Notes: a model not told the origin generated them from the sequence alone. DNA of 64,000 nucleotides from Nitrospiria bacterium (GCA_945787655.1 CALZIJ010000002.1:6697-70696); one strand, 5' to 3'; numbered from the stretch's first letter, positions 35,073 through 45,124 are shown. Numbers and translations are program-made.

Positions 35073-37813
35073 AGATTAAACCCCCTTTTTTTAAATCCGT
35101 CCTTGCACAGAAACTGACATTTTATACCGTCTTATTCAGTTCAATGATTACCCTGCTCACCACAGCGTCACAACTCTACCGAACCTATACCAACGATATC
35201 AGCCTCATAGAAGAACATTTAACAGATATTGAAAAAGTCCATCTTAAAAGCCTGACGGCCGATTTATGGGCCACTGACACAGAACAACTTCATACCCACC
35301 TGGAAGGGATTTCCTATACGCAAGACATCCTTTTTCTGGAGGTCAAAGATCAGGAAAAAGTCTGGGCCGTTGTCGGCTCGAAACCCCTGGAAAAGACCAT
35401 CACCCGACAATTTCCCATGCGTTATTTTCATCGAGGGAAAGCCCATGAAATCGGCACTCTGACTGTGACCGCCAGCTTAGCCGGTGTTTATCAACGGTTG
35501 ATCAATCAGACCGGGATAGTCCTCATTCACAACGGTATTAAAACCTTCCTCGTCTCAGGCTTTATTCTGGCTTTGTTTCATTTAATGATCACCCGGCATT
35601 TAAATAAAATAGCCCGTTTTGCAAGCGCATTGGAAATTGACCAGCTCGACCAGCCCTTTAGCCTGGGGCGAAAGGAGAAAGACGATTCAGATCAACCCGA
35701 TGAACTGGATCTTGTGGTCAGTGCCATCCGACAAATGCAAATCAACCTGAAAAATACATTTAAAAATCTCGCCGACAGTGAACACCGTTTTCAAACTTTA
35801 GCGAAGGTTGCACCCGTTGGGATCTTCCAAACGGACTCCACCGGTAACTGTACCTATGTCAATAACCAATGGCTGAAATTTTCAGGATTCAATAAAATGG
35901 AGGATGCCCTCGGCGAGGGTTGGGCGCATGCCATTCACCCGGAAGACCGCGAACGGGTTTTTAGACTATGGCATCAGACCATTGCGGATCATTCTCCTTT
36001 CAATATGGAATGCCGCTTTCAACGACCCGACGGAAAGCTCAACTGGGTATTGGCCTCAGCCGAAGCAGAACTTGATCCGCAAGGAGAGGTCAAAGGCTAC
36101 GTCGGTGCTTTCACGGACATCACGCTTCAAAAAAAGACGGAATCCACGATCCATGATATCGCCACCGGCGTTTCTGCTAAAACAGGAGAGGCTTTTTTTA
36201 AATCCCTCGTCATACAGTTAAGTCACCTCTTTGAAGCGGATTATGTCTTCATCGGTTCATGTAGTGGACATGAAACCAAACTCATCCGTACACTCTCACT
36301 CTGTAAACAAGGCAATATTATCGATAACATCGAATATTCACTGGTGGGGTCTTGCTGTGAAAACGTATTCGGAAAAACCACTTGTTTTTACCCGGATCAT
36401 GTTCAAGAACATTTTCCCAATGACGCACTCCTCAAAAAAATCGGGGCATCCGGCTATATTGGCGCCCCTCTTTTTGCTAGCAATGGCGCACCTTTGGGCC
36501 TTATCGTCGCAATTAGCTGCTCACCAATGGAACGTACAAGCCGCTGGATCGATATTCTCGAAATATTTGCAATACGATCCTCGGCTGAAATCGAACGTCT
36601 GAATACTGAAAAGGCACTTCGACAATCTCAGAAAATGACCGCCATTGGTCAACTATCGGGGGGAATCGCCCACAATTTTAATAATCAATTGGGAATTATC
36701 GTTGGATACCTGGATCTTCTGGATAACCTTATCAGCGGCAAAAAAACACGTCAATGGCTCAAAAAGGCCGTCAACGCCACACTGCACTGCTCCGCACTCA
36801 CCCGCCAGTTGCTCTCTATCTCCCGCCGGAGAGGGGTCACAAAAGAAAGCCTCGACTTAAACGCGACGATTAACAACCTGCATTCAATGATAGAACATGC
36901 GGTCACGCCCGCGATTGATGTGCAGTATGAACTTTCAAGCACCCTCTGGCTGACGATCATTGATCCGGCAGGTTTTCAGGATGCCCTGCTGAACCTTGTC
37001 ATTAACGCCAGGGATGCCATGCCGAACGGCGGCCTGCTTAAAATAAAAACCGCCAATGTCCACGTGGATTTAAATAAAAAAGAATCCCATAAAGAGATCA
37101 TACCCGGAGATTACGTTTTGCTGGAACTCAGTGATACAGGCCTTGGCATGAGCCCTGAAATCATCACTCAAGCCACAGAACCTTTTTTCACGACAAAAAA
37201 GGAAGGGCAAGGAACCGGATTAGGCCTTACAATGGTTCATAAGTTTGTAAAACAATACCATGGCATATTGAAACTGTTATCCGAACCCGAATCAGGCACA
37301 CACATTTTGATCTATTTCCCCCGGCATCAACCGACACGCTTAATAGAAAACAATGAACCACAACTTGAACACAAACCACGGAAAGGACATGAATCCATCT
37401 TGATCGTGGATGATGAACCGGATCAACTCGCTTTGGCCGATTTCTACCTCTCTGAACTCGGCTATCAAACACACACGGCACAAAATGGGCACATCGCCCT
37501 GGAAATGCTTCAGGAAATTCCCAATATCGATCTACTTTTCAGCGATTTTGTAATGCCGGGGGGATTTAATGGAGATAAACTTGCGCAGGAAGCCCTTCAA
37601 CTAAACCCTAAACTCAAAATACTGCTGACTTCGGGACTACATCAAGTGGCTTTGAGGAAATTAGGAATCCCTGAGGATGCACCACCGCATCCAATTTTGC
37701 AAAAACCTTATCGTAAAGACGAACTGGCTCGATATATGCGTGATTTACTGGATGGACATCAAACAACTGCTGTAGAAGCAGGCCTCAAGGGAGTGAACCA
37801 GCACAAACCCTAA
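35066..37813 (+). CDS. Hybrid sensor histidine kinase (PAS, GAF, kinase, receiver)
   Basis: The 915-residue membrane kinase has two helices (about 13-33 and 155-175) around a ~120-residue periplasmic sensor. These are followed by a PAS domain (about 240-354), a GAF domain (about 360-510), and a dimerisation/phosphoacceptor region with His536 in GGIAHNFNNQLG. The ATPase domain has NARDAMPNGG, DTGLGM and GTGLGLTMV, and the C-terminal receiver has Asp827 in LLFSDFVMPG. It overlaps the binding-protein gene and starts at ATG after GAGGG. A second receiver sits in the operon's EAL protein, so phosphotransfer to it is the simplest model. The stop overlaps the convergent ppiD-like gene. Confidence 0.92.
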   Translation: MLKIKPPFFKSVLAQKLTFYTVLFSSMITLLTTASQLYRTYTNDISLIEEHLTDIEKVHLKSLTADLWATDTEQLHTHLEGISYTQDILFLEVKDQEKVWAVVGSKPLEKTITRQFPMRYFHRGKAHEIGTLTVTASLAGVYQRLINQTGIVLIHNGIKTFLVSGFILALFHLMITRHLNKIARFASALEIDQLDQPFSLGRKEKDDSDQPDELDLVVSAIRQMQINLKNTFKNLADSEHRFQTLAKVAPVGIFQTDSTGNCTYVNNQWLKFSGFNKMEDALGEGWAHAIHPEDRERVFRLWHQTIADHSPFNMECRFQRPDGKLNWVLASAEAELDPQGEVKGYVGAFTDITLQKKTESTIHDIATGVSAKTGEAFFKSLVIQLSHLFEADYVFIGSCSGHETKLIRTLSLCKQGNIIDNIEYSLVGSCCENVFGKTTCFYPDHVQEHFPNDALLKKIGASGYIGAPLFASNGAPLGLIVAISCSPMERTSRWIDILEIFAIRSSAEIERLNTEKALRQSQKMTAIGQLSGGIAHNFNNQLGIIVGYLDLLDNLISGKKTRQWLKKAVNATLHCSALTRQLLSISRRRGVTKESLDLNATINNLHSMIEHAVTPAIDVQYELSSTLWLTIIDPAGFQDALLNLVINARDAMPNGGLLKIKTANVHVDLNKKESHKEIIPGDYVLLELSDTGLGMSPEIITQATEPFFTTKKEGQGTGLGLTMVHKFVKQYHGILKLLSEPESGTHILIYFPRHQPTRLIENNEPQLEHKPRKGHESILIVDDEPDQLALADFYLSELGYQTHTAQNGHIALEMLQEIPNIDLLFSDFVMPGGFNGDKLAQEALQLNPKLKILLTSGLHQVALRKLGIPEDAPPHPILQKPYRKDELARYMRDLLDGHQTTAVEAGLKGVNQHKP

Positions 37814-38490
37814 AGCAACTCTTCCTTGATCATGATAGAAGATTTTCTCTTTAATGAAAGGACATAGGCCTTCGCAGCGCGTTCTTTCTTCTGACTAAGC
37901 CGGGCCTCGATCGTTCGACTGGGGTCCGGGCTCTCCGGGGTAGTACTCTCTTCGGCTTCTTTAATTTCAACCGGCGTAAGTGATACCCCGTTTTTCACAA
38001 CAGATTGAGCCTTTTTAATCAACAGGGCTTCCCGTTGTTTTTCTTCAAAGAGCTTGGGGGTAAATTGTTCTCGCGACAAAATTTGCTGGTACCGCACCGG
38101 GTCAAATTGACCATCAGACTGGAATGCGGCCAAAGCCGTTACCGAATCTCTCAACGCCGCATCACTGATCGAAAGCTGCATACGGCGGGCTTCTTGCAGC
38201 CAAAGTTTTTGTTCGACCAAAGCCTCGATCACCCGCTGCCGCAAGGCCTCATCATCGTATTCATCTTGAAAGAGTTCCCGGTAAAACCTAGATTCATTCC
38301 GGTATGCCCGCTTGTATTCATCTATCGTAACGACTTCTTCCCCGATTTGAGCCAGGGCGTTGTCCACACGTTCATCACTTCCAAAACCCCACCAGCCCAT
38401 TGAAACCGCAAAAACAGCGGCAATCCCCAGCATAATCAGCCGGAAAAACCAGGGATTTTCTATTGCCCCTTCTCTAATATTTTTTAGCAC
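37810..38490 (-). CDS. SurA_N-domain membrane protein (short PpiD-like, no prolyl isomerase domain)
   Basis: The 226-residue protein has one N-terminal membrane helix (LIMLGIAAVFAVSMGWWGFG) and a SurA N-terminal domain with the PpiD-like pattern ALAQIGEEVVTIDEYKRAYRNE and FDPVRYQQILSREQFT. A parvulin domain, usual in PpiD, is absent, and the protein ends in a basic tail. It is probably an envelope chaperone rather than an isomerase. The GTG start has AGGAGG five bases upstream. It may be a naturally short family or a truncation; there is no trace of the missing part downstream. Confidence 0.8.
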   Translation of the reverse strand: MLKNIREGAIENPWFFRLIMLGIAAVFAVSMGWWGFGSDERVDNALAQIGEEVVTIDEYKRAYRNESRFYRELFQDEYDDEALRQRVIEALVEQKLWLQEARRMQLSISDAALRDSVTALAAFQSDGQFDPVRYQQILSREQFTPKLFEEKQREALLIKKAQSVVKNGVSLTPVEIKEAEESTTPESPDPSRTIEARLSQKKERAAKAYVLSLKRKSSIMIKEELL

Positions 38491-38589
38491 AACCGCCTCC
38501 TGAAAACTGAATTTCAGGGTACCATCTGATCCTTTAAAAATCAAACGGGACCATCAACAGGAATCACCCTTTGTGATCATTATTTCATT

Positions 38590-39177
38590 CTATTTCACTC
38601 TGGTCAGCCTGTTTTTATCAGTATGGTGAAAAAGATCCTCTTTTCCAAAAACTTTTAAAACCGTGTCTTCTGCATAACTGAAACTCCCATCTTCATGCAA
38701 GGTTATCCTTAGGTCATACCTCATCGTTTTAAAGGCCTCATCCAAAAAAGGATTGGAAAGAATACCGTAAATTTCAGATCCCGCTTCCGCCGACATTTCC
38801 AAAATGGTTGAATGCACATCGGCATGGCCTCCCGCATTCACGGTCACACCGCGCGGTACAATAAAGCAGCGCATAATTTGTTGTTCCTTGGCATCCCACA
38901 ACCAATACCCCACTTCTTCGTGAAACGGTTTCTCTTGCCCCAAAGGCCAAGCTGTCGTGGCATATTTCAAGCCGTAAAGCACCTGCGGCCCGTTCACCAC
39001 CGGCCCCAATGGGTCAAGGGTCATCCGTTCACGAAAAGACGTTTCTACGGGACCATTTCTTGAAAGACTCACATCAATCCCCTGGTCTCCCTCCCATGTC
39101 CCCGCCAAGGGTGAAAACGGGCCCAGATTTTTTAAAATATCTTCATCAATAACGGCTGGTTTTTCAAATACGTCCAC
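38590..39177 (-). CDS. Nitrobindin/FABP-like haem-binding beta-barrel protein
   Basis: The 195-residue protein fits the THAP4/nitrobindin-like family. It has the opening LGPFSPLAGTWEGDQG, the central HEEVGYWLWD, and a series of beta strands (QQIMRCFIVPRGVTVNAGG). Characterised relatives bind haem and nitric oxide or isomerise peroxynitrite; whether this one does is not shown by the sequence. A GTG at codon 4 of the longer reading is chosen because AAGGAGG lies eight bases upstream. It lies 33 bases after xerC on the same strand. Confidence 0.75.
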   Translation of the reverse strand: MDVFEKPAVIDEDILKNLGPFSPLAGTWEGDQGIDVSLSRNGPVETSFRERMTLDPLGPVVNGPQVLYGLKYATTAWPLGQEKPFHEEVGYWLWDAKEQQIMRCFIVPRGVTVNAGGHADVHSTILEMSAEAGSEIYGILSNPFLDEAFKTMRYDLRITLHEDGSFSYAEDTVLKVFGKEDLFHHTDKNRLTRVK

Positions 39178-39210
39178 TATAGGCACCTCCTTTGATTTAA
39201 GGCACAGGCT

Positions 39211-40098
39211 TCATCCGGATTTTCGGGGATGGGCTTGGTCGTACACCTCCATCAAGTGATCTATTTGCAAATGGGTATATCGTTGTGTGGTCGACAAACT
39301 GACATGCCCCAACAATTCCTGAACGGCTCTGAGGTCAGCACCGCCTTCAAGCAAATGTGTCGCAAAGCTATGGCGCAAGGTATGAGGGCTTGCTCCGGGT
39401 CGATCAATTTGGTTTAAATACTGTTTGACAATACGTCTCACACTACGGTCCGTGAGCCTTTTACCACGGTAATTTAAAAACACGCCTTTTCCGGAAACCG
39501 GCCGGACTTTCAGATAAGACTGAATCGCCTCAATCGCCCGGCTTCCGATCGGAACGATCCTTTCTTTTCTGCCTTTTCCGAATACGCGCAGGACGCCTGA
39601 ATTAAGGTGAAGATCCGCATCGTCCAAGCCCACCAGCTCCGAAAGGCGAATACCCGTTGAATAAAAGGTTTCCAAAATCGCCAGATCTCTTAAACCACGC
39701 CATTGTTCCGCTTTGGGGAGGTGCATAAGCGCGCAGGCTTGATCCACGGTTAAGCAGCCAGGAAGCGGCTTTTCCAGTTTAGGGCTCGCCACCTGTTTTG
39801 CCGGGTTGAGCGTAATACGCCCGTTTTGAAGTAAAAATTCAAAATAGGAACGCAGCACAGTCAACTTCCGCGCGATGGTTACTTTCCGCAAGCCTTTCTG
39901 TCGGAGCGCCGCCAAAAACCCCCGAATCGCGAGATAATCAATCTTTTCGGGATCATAACTTTCAAGAGAGCAGATCGATTTTGAAACCAGGTACACCCGA
40001 AAATGGGACAAATCGGAGAGGTAGTTACGGAGTGTGTGGGGAGAGACATTTCGCTCTACCGTGAGATGTCTTCCAAAATCCTGTATTGAATCATCCAT
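39211..40098 (-). CDS. xerC: Tyrosine recombinase XerC
   Basis: The 295-residue recombinase resolves chromosome dimers at dif with XerD. It has the N-terminal SAM-like domain and all catalytic residues: Arg in STGIRLSEL, His and Arg in HTLRHSFATHLLE, His in LLGHVSLSTTQRYTH, and Tyr in RYTHL. It overlaps the end of trmFO by 43 bases, a pairing seen in many genomes. It could be a XerC or a XerD-like paralogue, but the position after trmFO favours XerC. Confidence 0.9.
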   Translation of the reverse strand: MDDSIQDFGRHLTVERNVSPHTLRNYLSDLSHFRVYLVSKSICSLESYDPEKIDYLAIRGFLAALRQKGLRKVTIARKLTVLRSYFEFLLQNGRITLNPAKQVASPKLEKPLPGCLTVDQACALMHLPKAEQWRGLRDLAILETFYSTGIRLSELVGLDDADLHLNSGVLRVFGKGRKERIVPIGSRAIEAIQSYLKVRPVSGKGVFLNYRGKRLTDRSVRRIVKQYLNQIDRPGASPHTLRHSFATHLLEGGADLRAVQELLGHVSLSTTQRYTHLQIDHLMEVYDQAHPRKSG

Positions 40099-41435
40099 TT
40101 CGAAAGGTCTTCCAGTGCACGATTTACAATTTTTTGATACCGGTCGGCCTTCTTCATTTTTCGACGGCCTTTTTGGAGCGTTTCAACCGGGGGGAACAAC
40201 CCAAAATTTGTGTTAATGGGTTGAAAAAAGGACGGGTCGCTTTTTGTAATATATTGAATTAATGCGCCGTGAGCCGTTGTTTCCGGCGGAACCACCGCAT
40301 CTTCCCCGGACAATATTCTCGCCGCGTTCAGGCCCGCAAGTCCGCCCATCGCAGAAGACTCAACATACCCTTCCACACCCACAATCTGCCCGGCCAAAAA
40401 GAGGCCCGGCTGTGTCCGCAGCTGCAATGTCTCGGATAGAAGACGTGGTGAATTGAGAAAGGTATTGCGATGTAAACTGCCCAGCCTCAAGAAAGAAACA
40501 TCTTCCAGCCCGGGAATGAGTTTAAAAACCCGCCGTTGTTCCGGCCAGGTCAGCTTGGTTTGAAATCCGACCAGACTATATGCTGTACCGTAAGCATTTT
40601 CCGCGCGAAGCTGCACCACAGCAAAAGGTTGTTTCCCCGTGCGCGGGTCCACCAGCCCAACAGGTTTCATGGGGCCAAACAAGGGGGTTTTTTTACCGCG
40701 TTCTGCAAGCACCTCAATGGGCAGGCACCCTTCAAAATAATTAATCTTTTCAAAAGACTTGGCCTTCACCCGCTCCCCGGCCATCAGTGCATCGTAAAAC
40801 CGGTCATACTGTGCCTCATCCATCGGGCAGTTTAAATAATCATCACCTCCCTTGCCGTAACGGGAAGCTCGGAAAACAACGTCCATATTGATGCTGTCCG
40901 CTTCCACAATAGGTGAGATGGCATCATAAAAATAAAGGTGTTCTTCATTGGCGGCCGCTTTTAGTGAGGCGGTCAAGGCTTCCGATGTCAGCGGTCCTGA
41001 AGAAACCACCGCGGTTTGTTCAGAGGACGGAATCTCCTTCACCTCTTCATGTAATACAGTGATATTCGGGTGATTCTTAATCGCATCGGAAATGGCTTTT
41101 GAAAACTGGTCCCGATCCACGGCCAGAGCGCCGCCCGCGGGGACTGCCGCGGCCTCCGCTTTTTCAATAATCAGTGATCCAAGACGCCGTAATTCTTCTT
41201 TTAAAAGGCCGGGACCGCTGATGGGATTTAACGATCCCAGAGAATTACTGCAGACCAGTTCCGCAAGATGACCTGTTTCATGTGCGGGTGTCAGTTTCAC
41301 CGGCCGCATTTCATACAGTGTCACTTCAATCCCGCGTGAGGCCGCCTGCCAGGCCGCTTCGGAACCGGCGAGTCCACCTCCAATAACAATCAATTTTTTC
41401 CCGGAATATTGATCAGGGTTCGTCATCTGGTCCAT
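40056..41435 (-). CDS. trmFO: Methylenetetrahydrofolate-tRNA-(uracil-5)-methyltransferase TrmFO
   Basis: TrmFO forms m5U54 in tRNA using methylene-tetrahydrofolate and FAD. The 459-residue protein has the FAD motif VIGGGLAGSEAAWQ, ELVCSNSLGS, and the active-site-region DYLNCPMDEAQY and FEGCLPIEVLAERG. It sits directly beside panB, metF and folD, which make or use the same methylene-folate. Confidence 0.97.
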   Translation of the reverse strand: MDQMTNPDQYSGKKLIVIGGGLAGSEAAWQAASRGIEVTLYEMRPVKLTPAHETGHLAELVCSNSLGSLNPISGPGLLKEELRRLGSLIIEKAEAAAVPAGGALAVDRDQFSKAISDAIKNHPNITVLHEEVKEIPSSEQTAVVSSGPLTSEALTASLKAAANEEHLYFYDAISPIVEADSINMDVVFRASRYGKGGDDYLNCPMDEAQYDRFYDALMAGERVKAKSFEKINYFEGCLPIEVLAERGKKTPLFGPMKPVGLVDPRTGKQPFAVVQLRAENAYGTAYSLVGFQTKLTWPEQRRVFKLIPGLEDVSFLRLGSLHRNTFLNSPRLLSETLQLRTQPGLFLAGQIVGVEGYVESSAMGGLAGLNAARILSGEDAVVPPETTAHGALIQYITKSDPSFFQPINTNFGLFPPVETLQKGRRKMKKADRYQKIVNRALEDLSKWMIQYRILEDISR

Positions 41436-41437
41436 TC

Positions 41438-42244
41438 CTATTCATAGCCTTCGGCTTCCGTCGGAAATTTCCCCGAAAGCACGTCGGATTTGTATCGGGC
41501 AAAAGCATCGGAAGCGATGGCCGTCAAATCTGCATATCGGCGGACAAACTTGGGGTGAAAACGGGTAAACAATCCCAGCAAATCATGCATAACCAATACC
41601 TGTCCATCACAATGCGGTCCGGCGCCAATACCAATTGTTGGGATTTTAAGGGTCTGTGTAATTTTTTCCGCAAGGCGATTAGGTATCCCTTCCAAAACAA
41701 TAGAAAAAGCCCCTGAAGATTCAAGCCGTTTCGCATCATCCAAGAGTGCTTTCGCGGCACGGTTCTCCCTGCCCTGGACCTTGTACCCCCCCATGCGATG
41801 AACGGACTGGGGGGTAAGGCCGATATGTGCCATCACGGGAATATCATAACGGCTCAGGGCCTCCACCCGATCCGCCACATTATCCCCGCCTTCAAATTTC
41901 ACAGCGGCAGCGCGGCCTTCCTGGATCAATCGACCCGCGTTTTTAATCGTTTCTTCCACACTGCATTGATACGACATAAAAGGCATATCTGCCACAAGCA
42001 ATGCCTGCTTTGCCGCTCGGCTCACCATTTGGGTGTGATACACCATTTGATCCATCGTGACCGGCAATGTGCTTTCTTCTCCTTGCACGACAATACCCAG
42101 CGTATCTCCAACCAGTATGATGTCTATGCCTGCTTCATCAATCAATTTTGCGAAAGGGTAGTCATACGCAGTCAATGCAGTTATTTTTTCGCCCCGCACT
42201 TTTTTGTTTAATAATTCCGGCACCGTAGCGGCTTTGCTTCCCAT
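41438..42244 (-). CDS. panB: 3-methyl-2-oxobutanoate hydroxymethyltransferase PanB
   Basis: PanB makes ketopantoate, the first step to pantothenate and CoA, using methylene-tetrahydrofolate. The 268-residue protein has [46 protein letters not shown] and [14 protein letters not shown], all characteristic. It lies between metF and trmFO. Confidence 0.97.
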   Translation of the reverse strand: MGSKAATVPELLNKKVRGEKITALTAYDYPFAKLIDEAGIDIILVGDTLGIVVQGEESTLPVTMDQMVYHTQMVSRAAKQALLVADMPFMSYQCSVEETIKNAGRLIQEGRAAAVKFEGGDNVADRVEALSRYDIPVMAHIGLTPQSVHRMGGYKVQGRENRAAKALLDDAKRLESSGAFSIVLEGIPNRLAEKITQTLKIPTIGIGAGPHCDGQVLVMHDLLGLFTRFHPKFVRRYADLTAIASDAFARYKSDVLSGKFPTEAEGYE

Positions 42245-43194
42245 TATAGGCCTCCTTCAGCGGCTTGGGCGACATTCACGCTGTACGGGAATAAGTCGGC
42301 GCGGTCGAGAATCACAGGCACCTGGCTTTCCGCGCCGATGGCCATAATATGCACTCCATCGCACAAAGGCCGAATCGCTTCAATGGTCGAAACGGCTATT
42401 TCTAATCCCGCTTCAAGCCCGCCTTCTTTTCCGGCCTTGGCTAATTTGCGAATTAATGGATCGGGCACACGAATACCCGGAATATGACGCGTGACATATG
42501 CGGCCATTTTGTCCGACCGCAAGAGTAAAATGCCGGCAATGATTTTCACATCAAACTGTCGTGCAAAATCCATAAAATGCTTAAACTGATCGGGGTTGAA
42601 TACTGCCTGGGTCTGGAAAAATTTGGCACCCGCCATCACCTTTTTTTGAAATTTCACCAACAAGGCGTCAAGTGAATCACTCTCAGGAATAGCCACTGCC
42701 CCGGGGAAAAGGTCTGTCCCGCCCTTCAATTCATGATTCACCATGTCCCGTCCCCGGTTGAGATCACCAAGAACATTCAGGATTTGTACAGATTCCAAAT
42801 CAAATACCGGTTTGGTTTCAACCTGGTTGCCCACAGTCACATAATCCCCGGTGAGGCACAGCACATTCCGGATTCCTAAAATATGCGCACCCAGCAAATC
42901 AGACTGGATCGCCAATCGGTTTCTGTCCCGACCGGTGACCTGAAAAACAGGGTCATGCCCCAAATCGAGTAAAACTTTACTCATCGCCAAAGAACTTGCT
43001 CGCATGATTGCCGCCTGGTTATCTGTGACATTCAAGGCGTGCACCCGGCCAAGCAATTTTTTCGCACGGTCGCAAAAAAGGCTGGTATCGCTTCCTTTCG
43101 GCGGCGCGGCCTCGGCGGTAATAATGAATTCCCCGGCTTCGCATGCCGCTTTCAACGTTTTTATCGGCGTTTTGTTTTTACGTCTTGTGGACAT
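42244..43194 (-). CDS. metF: Methylenetetrahydrofolate reductase (MetF-like)
   Basis: The 316-residue TIM-barrel flavoprotein shows the MetF pattern ([35 protein letters not shown]). It reduces methylene- to methyl-tetrahydrofolate. The separate zinc/iron-type C-terminal partner (metV) precedes it by three bases, so this is the MetV-MetF arrangement known from Wood-Ljungdahl organisms rather than the NADH-only MetF of Escherichia coli. The electron donor cannot be read from the sequence. Confidence 0.9.
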   Translation of the reverse strand: MSTRRKNKTPIKTLKAACEAGEFIITAEAAPPKGSDTSLFCDRAKKLLGRVHALNVTDNQAAIMRASSLAMSKVLLDLGHDPVFQVTGRDRNRLAIQSDLLGAHILGIRNVLCLTGDYVTVGNQVETKPVFDLESVQILNVLGDLNRGRDMVNHELKGGTDLFPGAVAIPESDSLDALLVKFQKKVMAGAKFFQTQAVFNPDQFKHFMDFARQFDVKIIAGILLLRSDKMAAYVTRHIPGIRVPDPLIRKLAKAGKEGGLEAGLEIAVSTIEAIRPLCDGVHIMAIGAESQVPVILDRADLFPYSVNVAQAAEGGL

Positions 43195-43197
43195 ATT

Positions 43198-43479
43198 TTA
43201 TGACGGTTCATCCCGATTTTTAATCAAGTCCGCGTAAAAATTCGTACTGCGGGGAGGCTGGATTTTCAACAATTTTTCGACGGCATCTTTTTTCTTCATT
43301 TCATTGTATATAGTCACCCAAACACAATCAAAGGCTTCTATCACTTCACATTTTCCGCCATCCCGCACCCCCCCGCAGGGACCGTTGACCAATTCTTTTG
43401 GACACCCGACGATGGGGCAGATTCCTCCGGTTTCTTCACAAAGATGATTGTGGGTGCAATTGGGATACTGATAGGTCAT
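43198..43479 (-). CDS. metV: MetV-like MTHFR C-terminal-domain protein
   Basis: This 93-residue protein is rich in cysteines in the pattern of the methylenetetrahydrofolate reductase C-terminal family: CPIVGCPKELVNGPCGG, GKCEV and FDCVW. It is shorter than acetogen MetV. It is expected to bind metal or an Fe-S centre and to form a complex with the MetF encoded next to it. Spacing to metF is three bases. Confidence 0.85.
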   Translation of the reverse strand: MTYQYPNCTHNHLCEETGGICPIVGCPKELVNGPCGGVRDGGKCEVIEAFDCVWVTIYNEMKKKDAVEKLLKIQPPRSTNFYADLIKNRDEPS

Positions 43480-43491
43480 AGCGGTGAGACC

Positions 43492-44346
43492 CTATATGCT
43501 TTCTTCATTGTATTTTAAGGACTGGACTGTGTTTGAAAGTAACATGGCGATGGTCATTGGGCCGACACCACCGGGCACAGGGGTAATTGCCCCGGCCACT
43601 TCACTGACACCATCGAAATCAACATCACCGACCAATTTCCCATCGGGCAAACGGTTAATGCCAACATCAATCACAACCGCTCCCGGCTTGACCATGTCCT
43701 GCGTAATAAATTGTGGTTTTCCAATTGCAGCGATGAGGATATCGGCCTCGCGGCAAACAGCCCCCAAATCCCGTGTCCTGGAGTGGCAGAGGGTTACGGT
43801 CGCATTCCGGTGAAGCAAGAGGAGAGCGGCTGGCTTTCCTACGATATCACTCCGACCCACGACAACTGCATTCGCTCCCTCGATTTGAACTTTGGAACGG
43901 TCAAGCAACTCAATAATACCCAGAGGCGTGCAAGAAACAAAACCAGGCTGATTGGCCACCAGTTTACCGACATTTAAATAATGAAAACCATCGACATCCT
44001 TTGCGGGACTCACGGCATCAAGCACCCGCCGTGCGTTAATCCCTTTTGGTAAAGGCAATTGAACTAAAATACCATGGATTTTCGGAATCTGGTTCAGGTC
44101 TTCAATCAACGACATAATTTCCGGTTCCGTGGCGGTTTGGGGCAAACGATATTCTTCAGAATAAATGCCGACTTCACTACACATCTTCCGCTTGTTTCGA
44201 ACATAAATTTGAGAAGCGGGGTCCTCTCCAACCAGTACAACGGCAAGACCAGGCACTTCACTGCCCGTTCGTGATTGAATCTCACGCTGGAGATCCTCAC
44301 GTACTTCCTTCGCAACTTTTTTTCCGTCAATTATTTTAGCTGTCAC
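43492..44346 (-). CDS. folD: Bifunctional methylenetetrahydrofolate dehydrogenase/cyclohydrolase FolD
   Basis: The 284-residue enzyme has the catalytic region [28 protein letters not shown], and the NADP-binding [14 protein letters not shown] with the final [14 protein letters not shown], all conserved in FolD. It interconverts methylene-, methenyl- and formyl-tetrahydrofolate. It overlaps the end of fau by 11 bases. Confidence 0.97.
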   Translation of the reverse strand: MTAKIIDGKKVAKEVREDLQREIQSRTGSEVPGLAVVLVGEDPASQIYVRNKRKMCSEVGIYSEEYRLPQTATEPEIMSLIEDLNQIPKIHGILVQLPLPKGINARRVLDAVSPAKDVDGFHYLNVGKLVANQPGFVSCTPLGIIELLDRSKVQIEGANAVVVGRSDIVGKPAALLLLHRNATVTLCHSRTRDLGAVCREADILIAAIGKPQFITQDMVKPGAVVIDVGINRLPDGKLVGDVDFDGVSEVAGAITPVPGGVGPMTIAMLLSNTVQSLKYNEESI

Positions 44347-44935
44347 ACGCTTCCTCCCTGCAATAAATTGTCCTGTATTCCGTTACGATCATATCCACGG
44401 GGACATCCGTGGATTCGGCTGGTAATTGCGCTACAAGCTGTGTTTCAAATGCCAATCCAAGGACGGGCTTTTCATTTTGAGACAGAGCCCGATCATAATA
44501 GCCGCCCCCATATCCCAAACGGTTTCCATTTTCGTCAAAAGCAATTCCCGGAACCACCCATAGTTCAATCTCGCCAGCATCCACTTTTTTTAAAAATTGC
44601 GGCTTTGGCTGCAAGGTTAAAAACGGACCATATTCCAACTTTTCGGGCTCACCTGGAATATATTCCGAAAAAAAAAGCGTCTTGTTTAGAGCATCAACCA
44701 CTGGGATCACAATCTGTTTCTTAAGGTTTTTCGCCGCCTCAACAAGATATTGCGTGCTAACTTCTTCCCGGACCGACAAATAGATATGCACTGACATTGC
44801 CTCTTGAAACGGTTTTAAATGGATCAAGCGATCCGCTATGTCCCGGCTTTTTTTCAGACGTTCAGCGGCACTGATCTGCTTTCGAAGAAGCACTTGTTCC
44901 GTCCGGATTAATTGTTTCCTGGCAAGTAAGCTCAT
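44336..44935 (-). CDS. fau: 5-formyltetrahydrofolate cyclo-ligase
   Basis: The 199-residue enzyme recycles 5-formyl-tetrahydrofolate with ATP. It has VIPVVDAL, the substrate/ATP loop [26 protein letters not shown], and PVDMIVTE. It heads the folate operon fau-folD-metV-metF-panB-trmFO-xerC and has a good promoter close upstream. Although this gene often adjoins 6S RNA in other bacteria, I see no convincing 6S RNA in the gap. Confidence 0.94.
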   Translation of the reverse strand: MSLLARKQLIRTEQVLLRKQISAAERLKKSRDIADRLIHLKPFQEAMSVHIYLSVREEVSTQYLVEAAKNLKKQIVIPVVDALNKTLFFSEYIPGEPEKLEYGPFLTLQPKPQFLKKVDAGEIELWVVPGIAFDENGNRLGYGGGYYDRALSQNEKPVLGLAFETQLVAQLPAESTDVPVDMIVTEYRTIYCREEACDS

Positions 44936-44957
44936 AGAAATTCGCCAATTTTTTCAG

Positions 44958-44985
44958 ATTAACAACCCCTTAAATCACTTGTCAA
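44958..44985 (-). promoter_or_regulatory. Sigma-70-type promoter for the folate operon
   Basis: A perfect TTGACA (44985-44980) and GTTAAT (44963-44958) are spaced by 16 bases on the minus strand, giving a leader of about 15 bases before fau. Confidence 0.7.
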
Positions 44986-45084
44986 GGAACCAGAACCTTT
45001 GCAGACCCGCCTGTCATCACCCCCCTCTTTTGGGGGGATTGTATCAACAAGGCCGTTTGGTTACAATTTTTGTTTGATTGTTGT

Positions 45085-45124
45085 TTGACATTATAAAGTC
45101 TGGTTTTTATTTTTAGAGTATAAT
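45085..45124 (+). promoter_or_regulatory. Promoter region of the exosortase operon
   Basis: TTGACA (45085-45090) is followed after 17 bases by TATTTT; a perfect TATAAT lies slightly further on at 45119-45124 without a good -35. One of the two probably drives the exosortase and prsK genes. The region is AT-rich. Confidence 0.45.

Noticed and set aside
45020-45037. CCCCCC-TCTTTT-GGGGGG hairpin as a terminator
   Set aside because: No T run follows on either strand and no gene ends here; it could be an operator but there is no further support.
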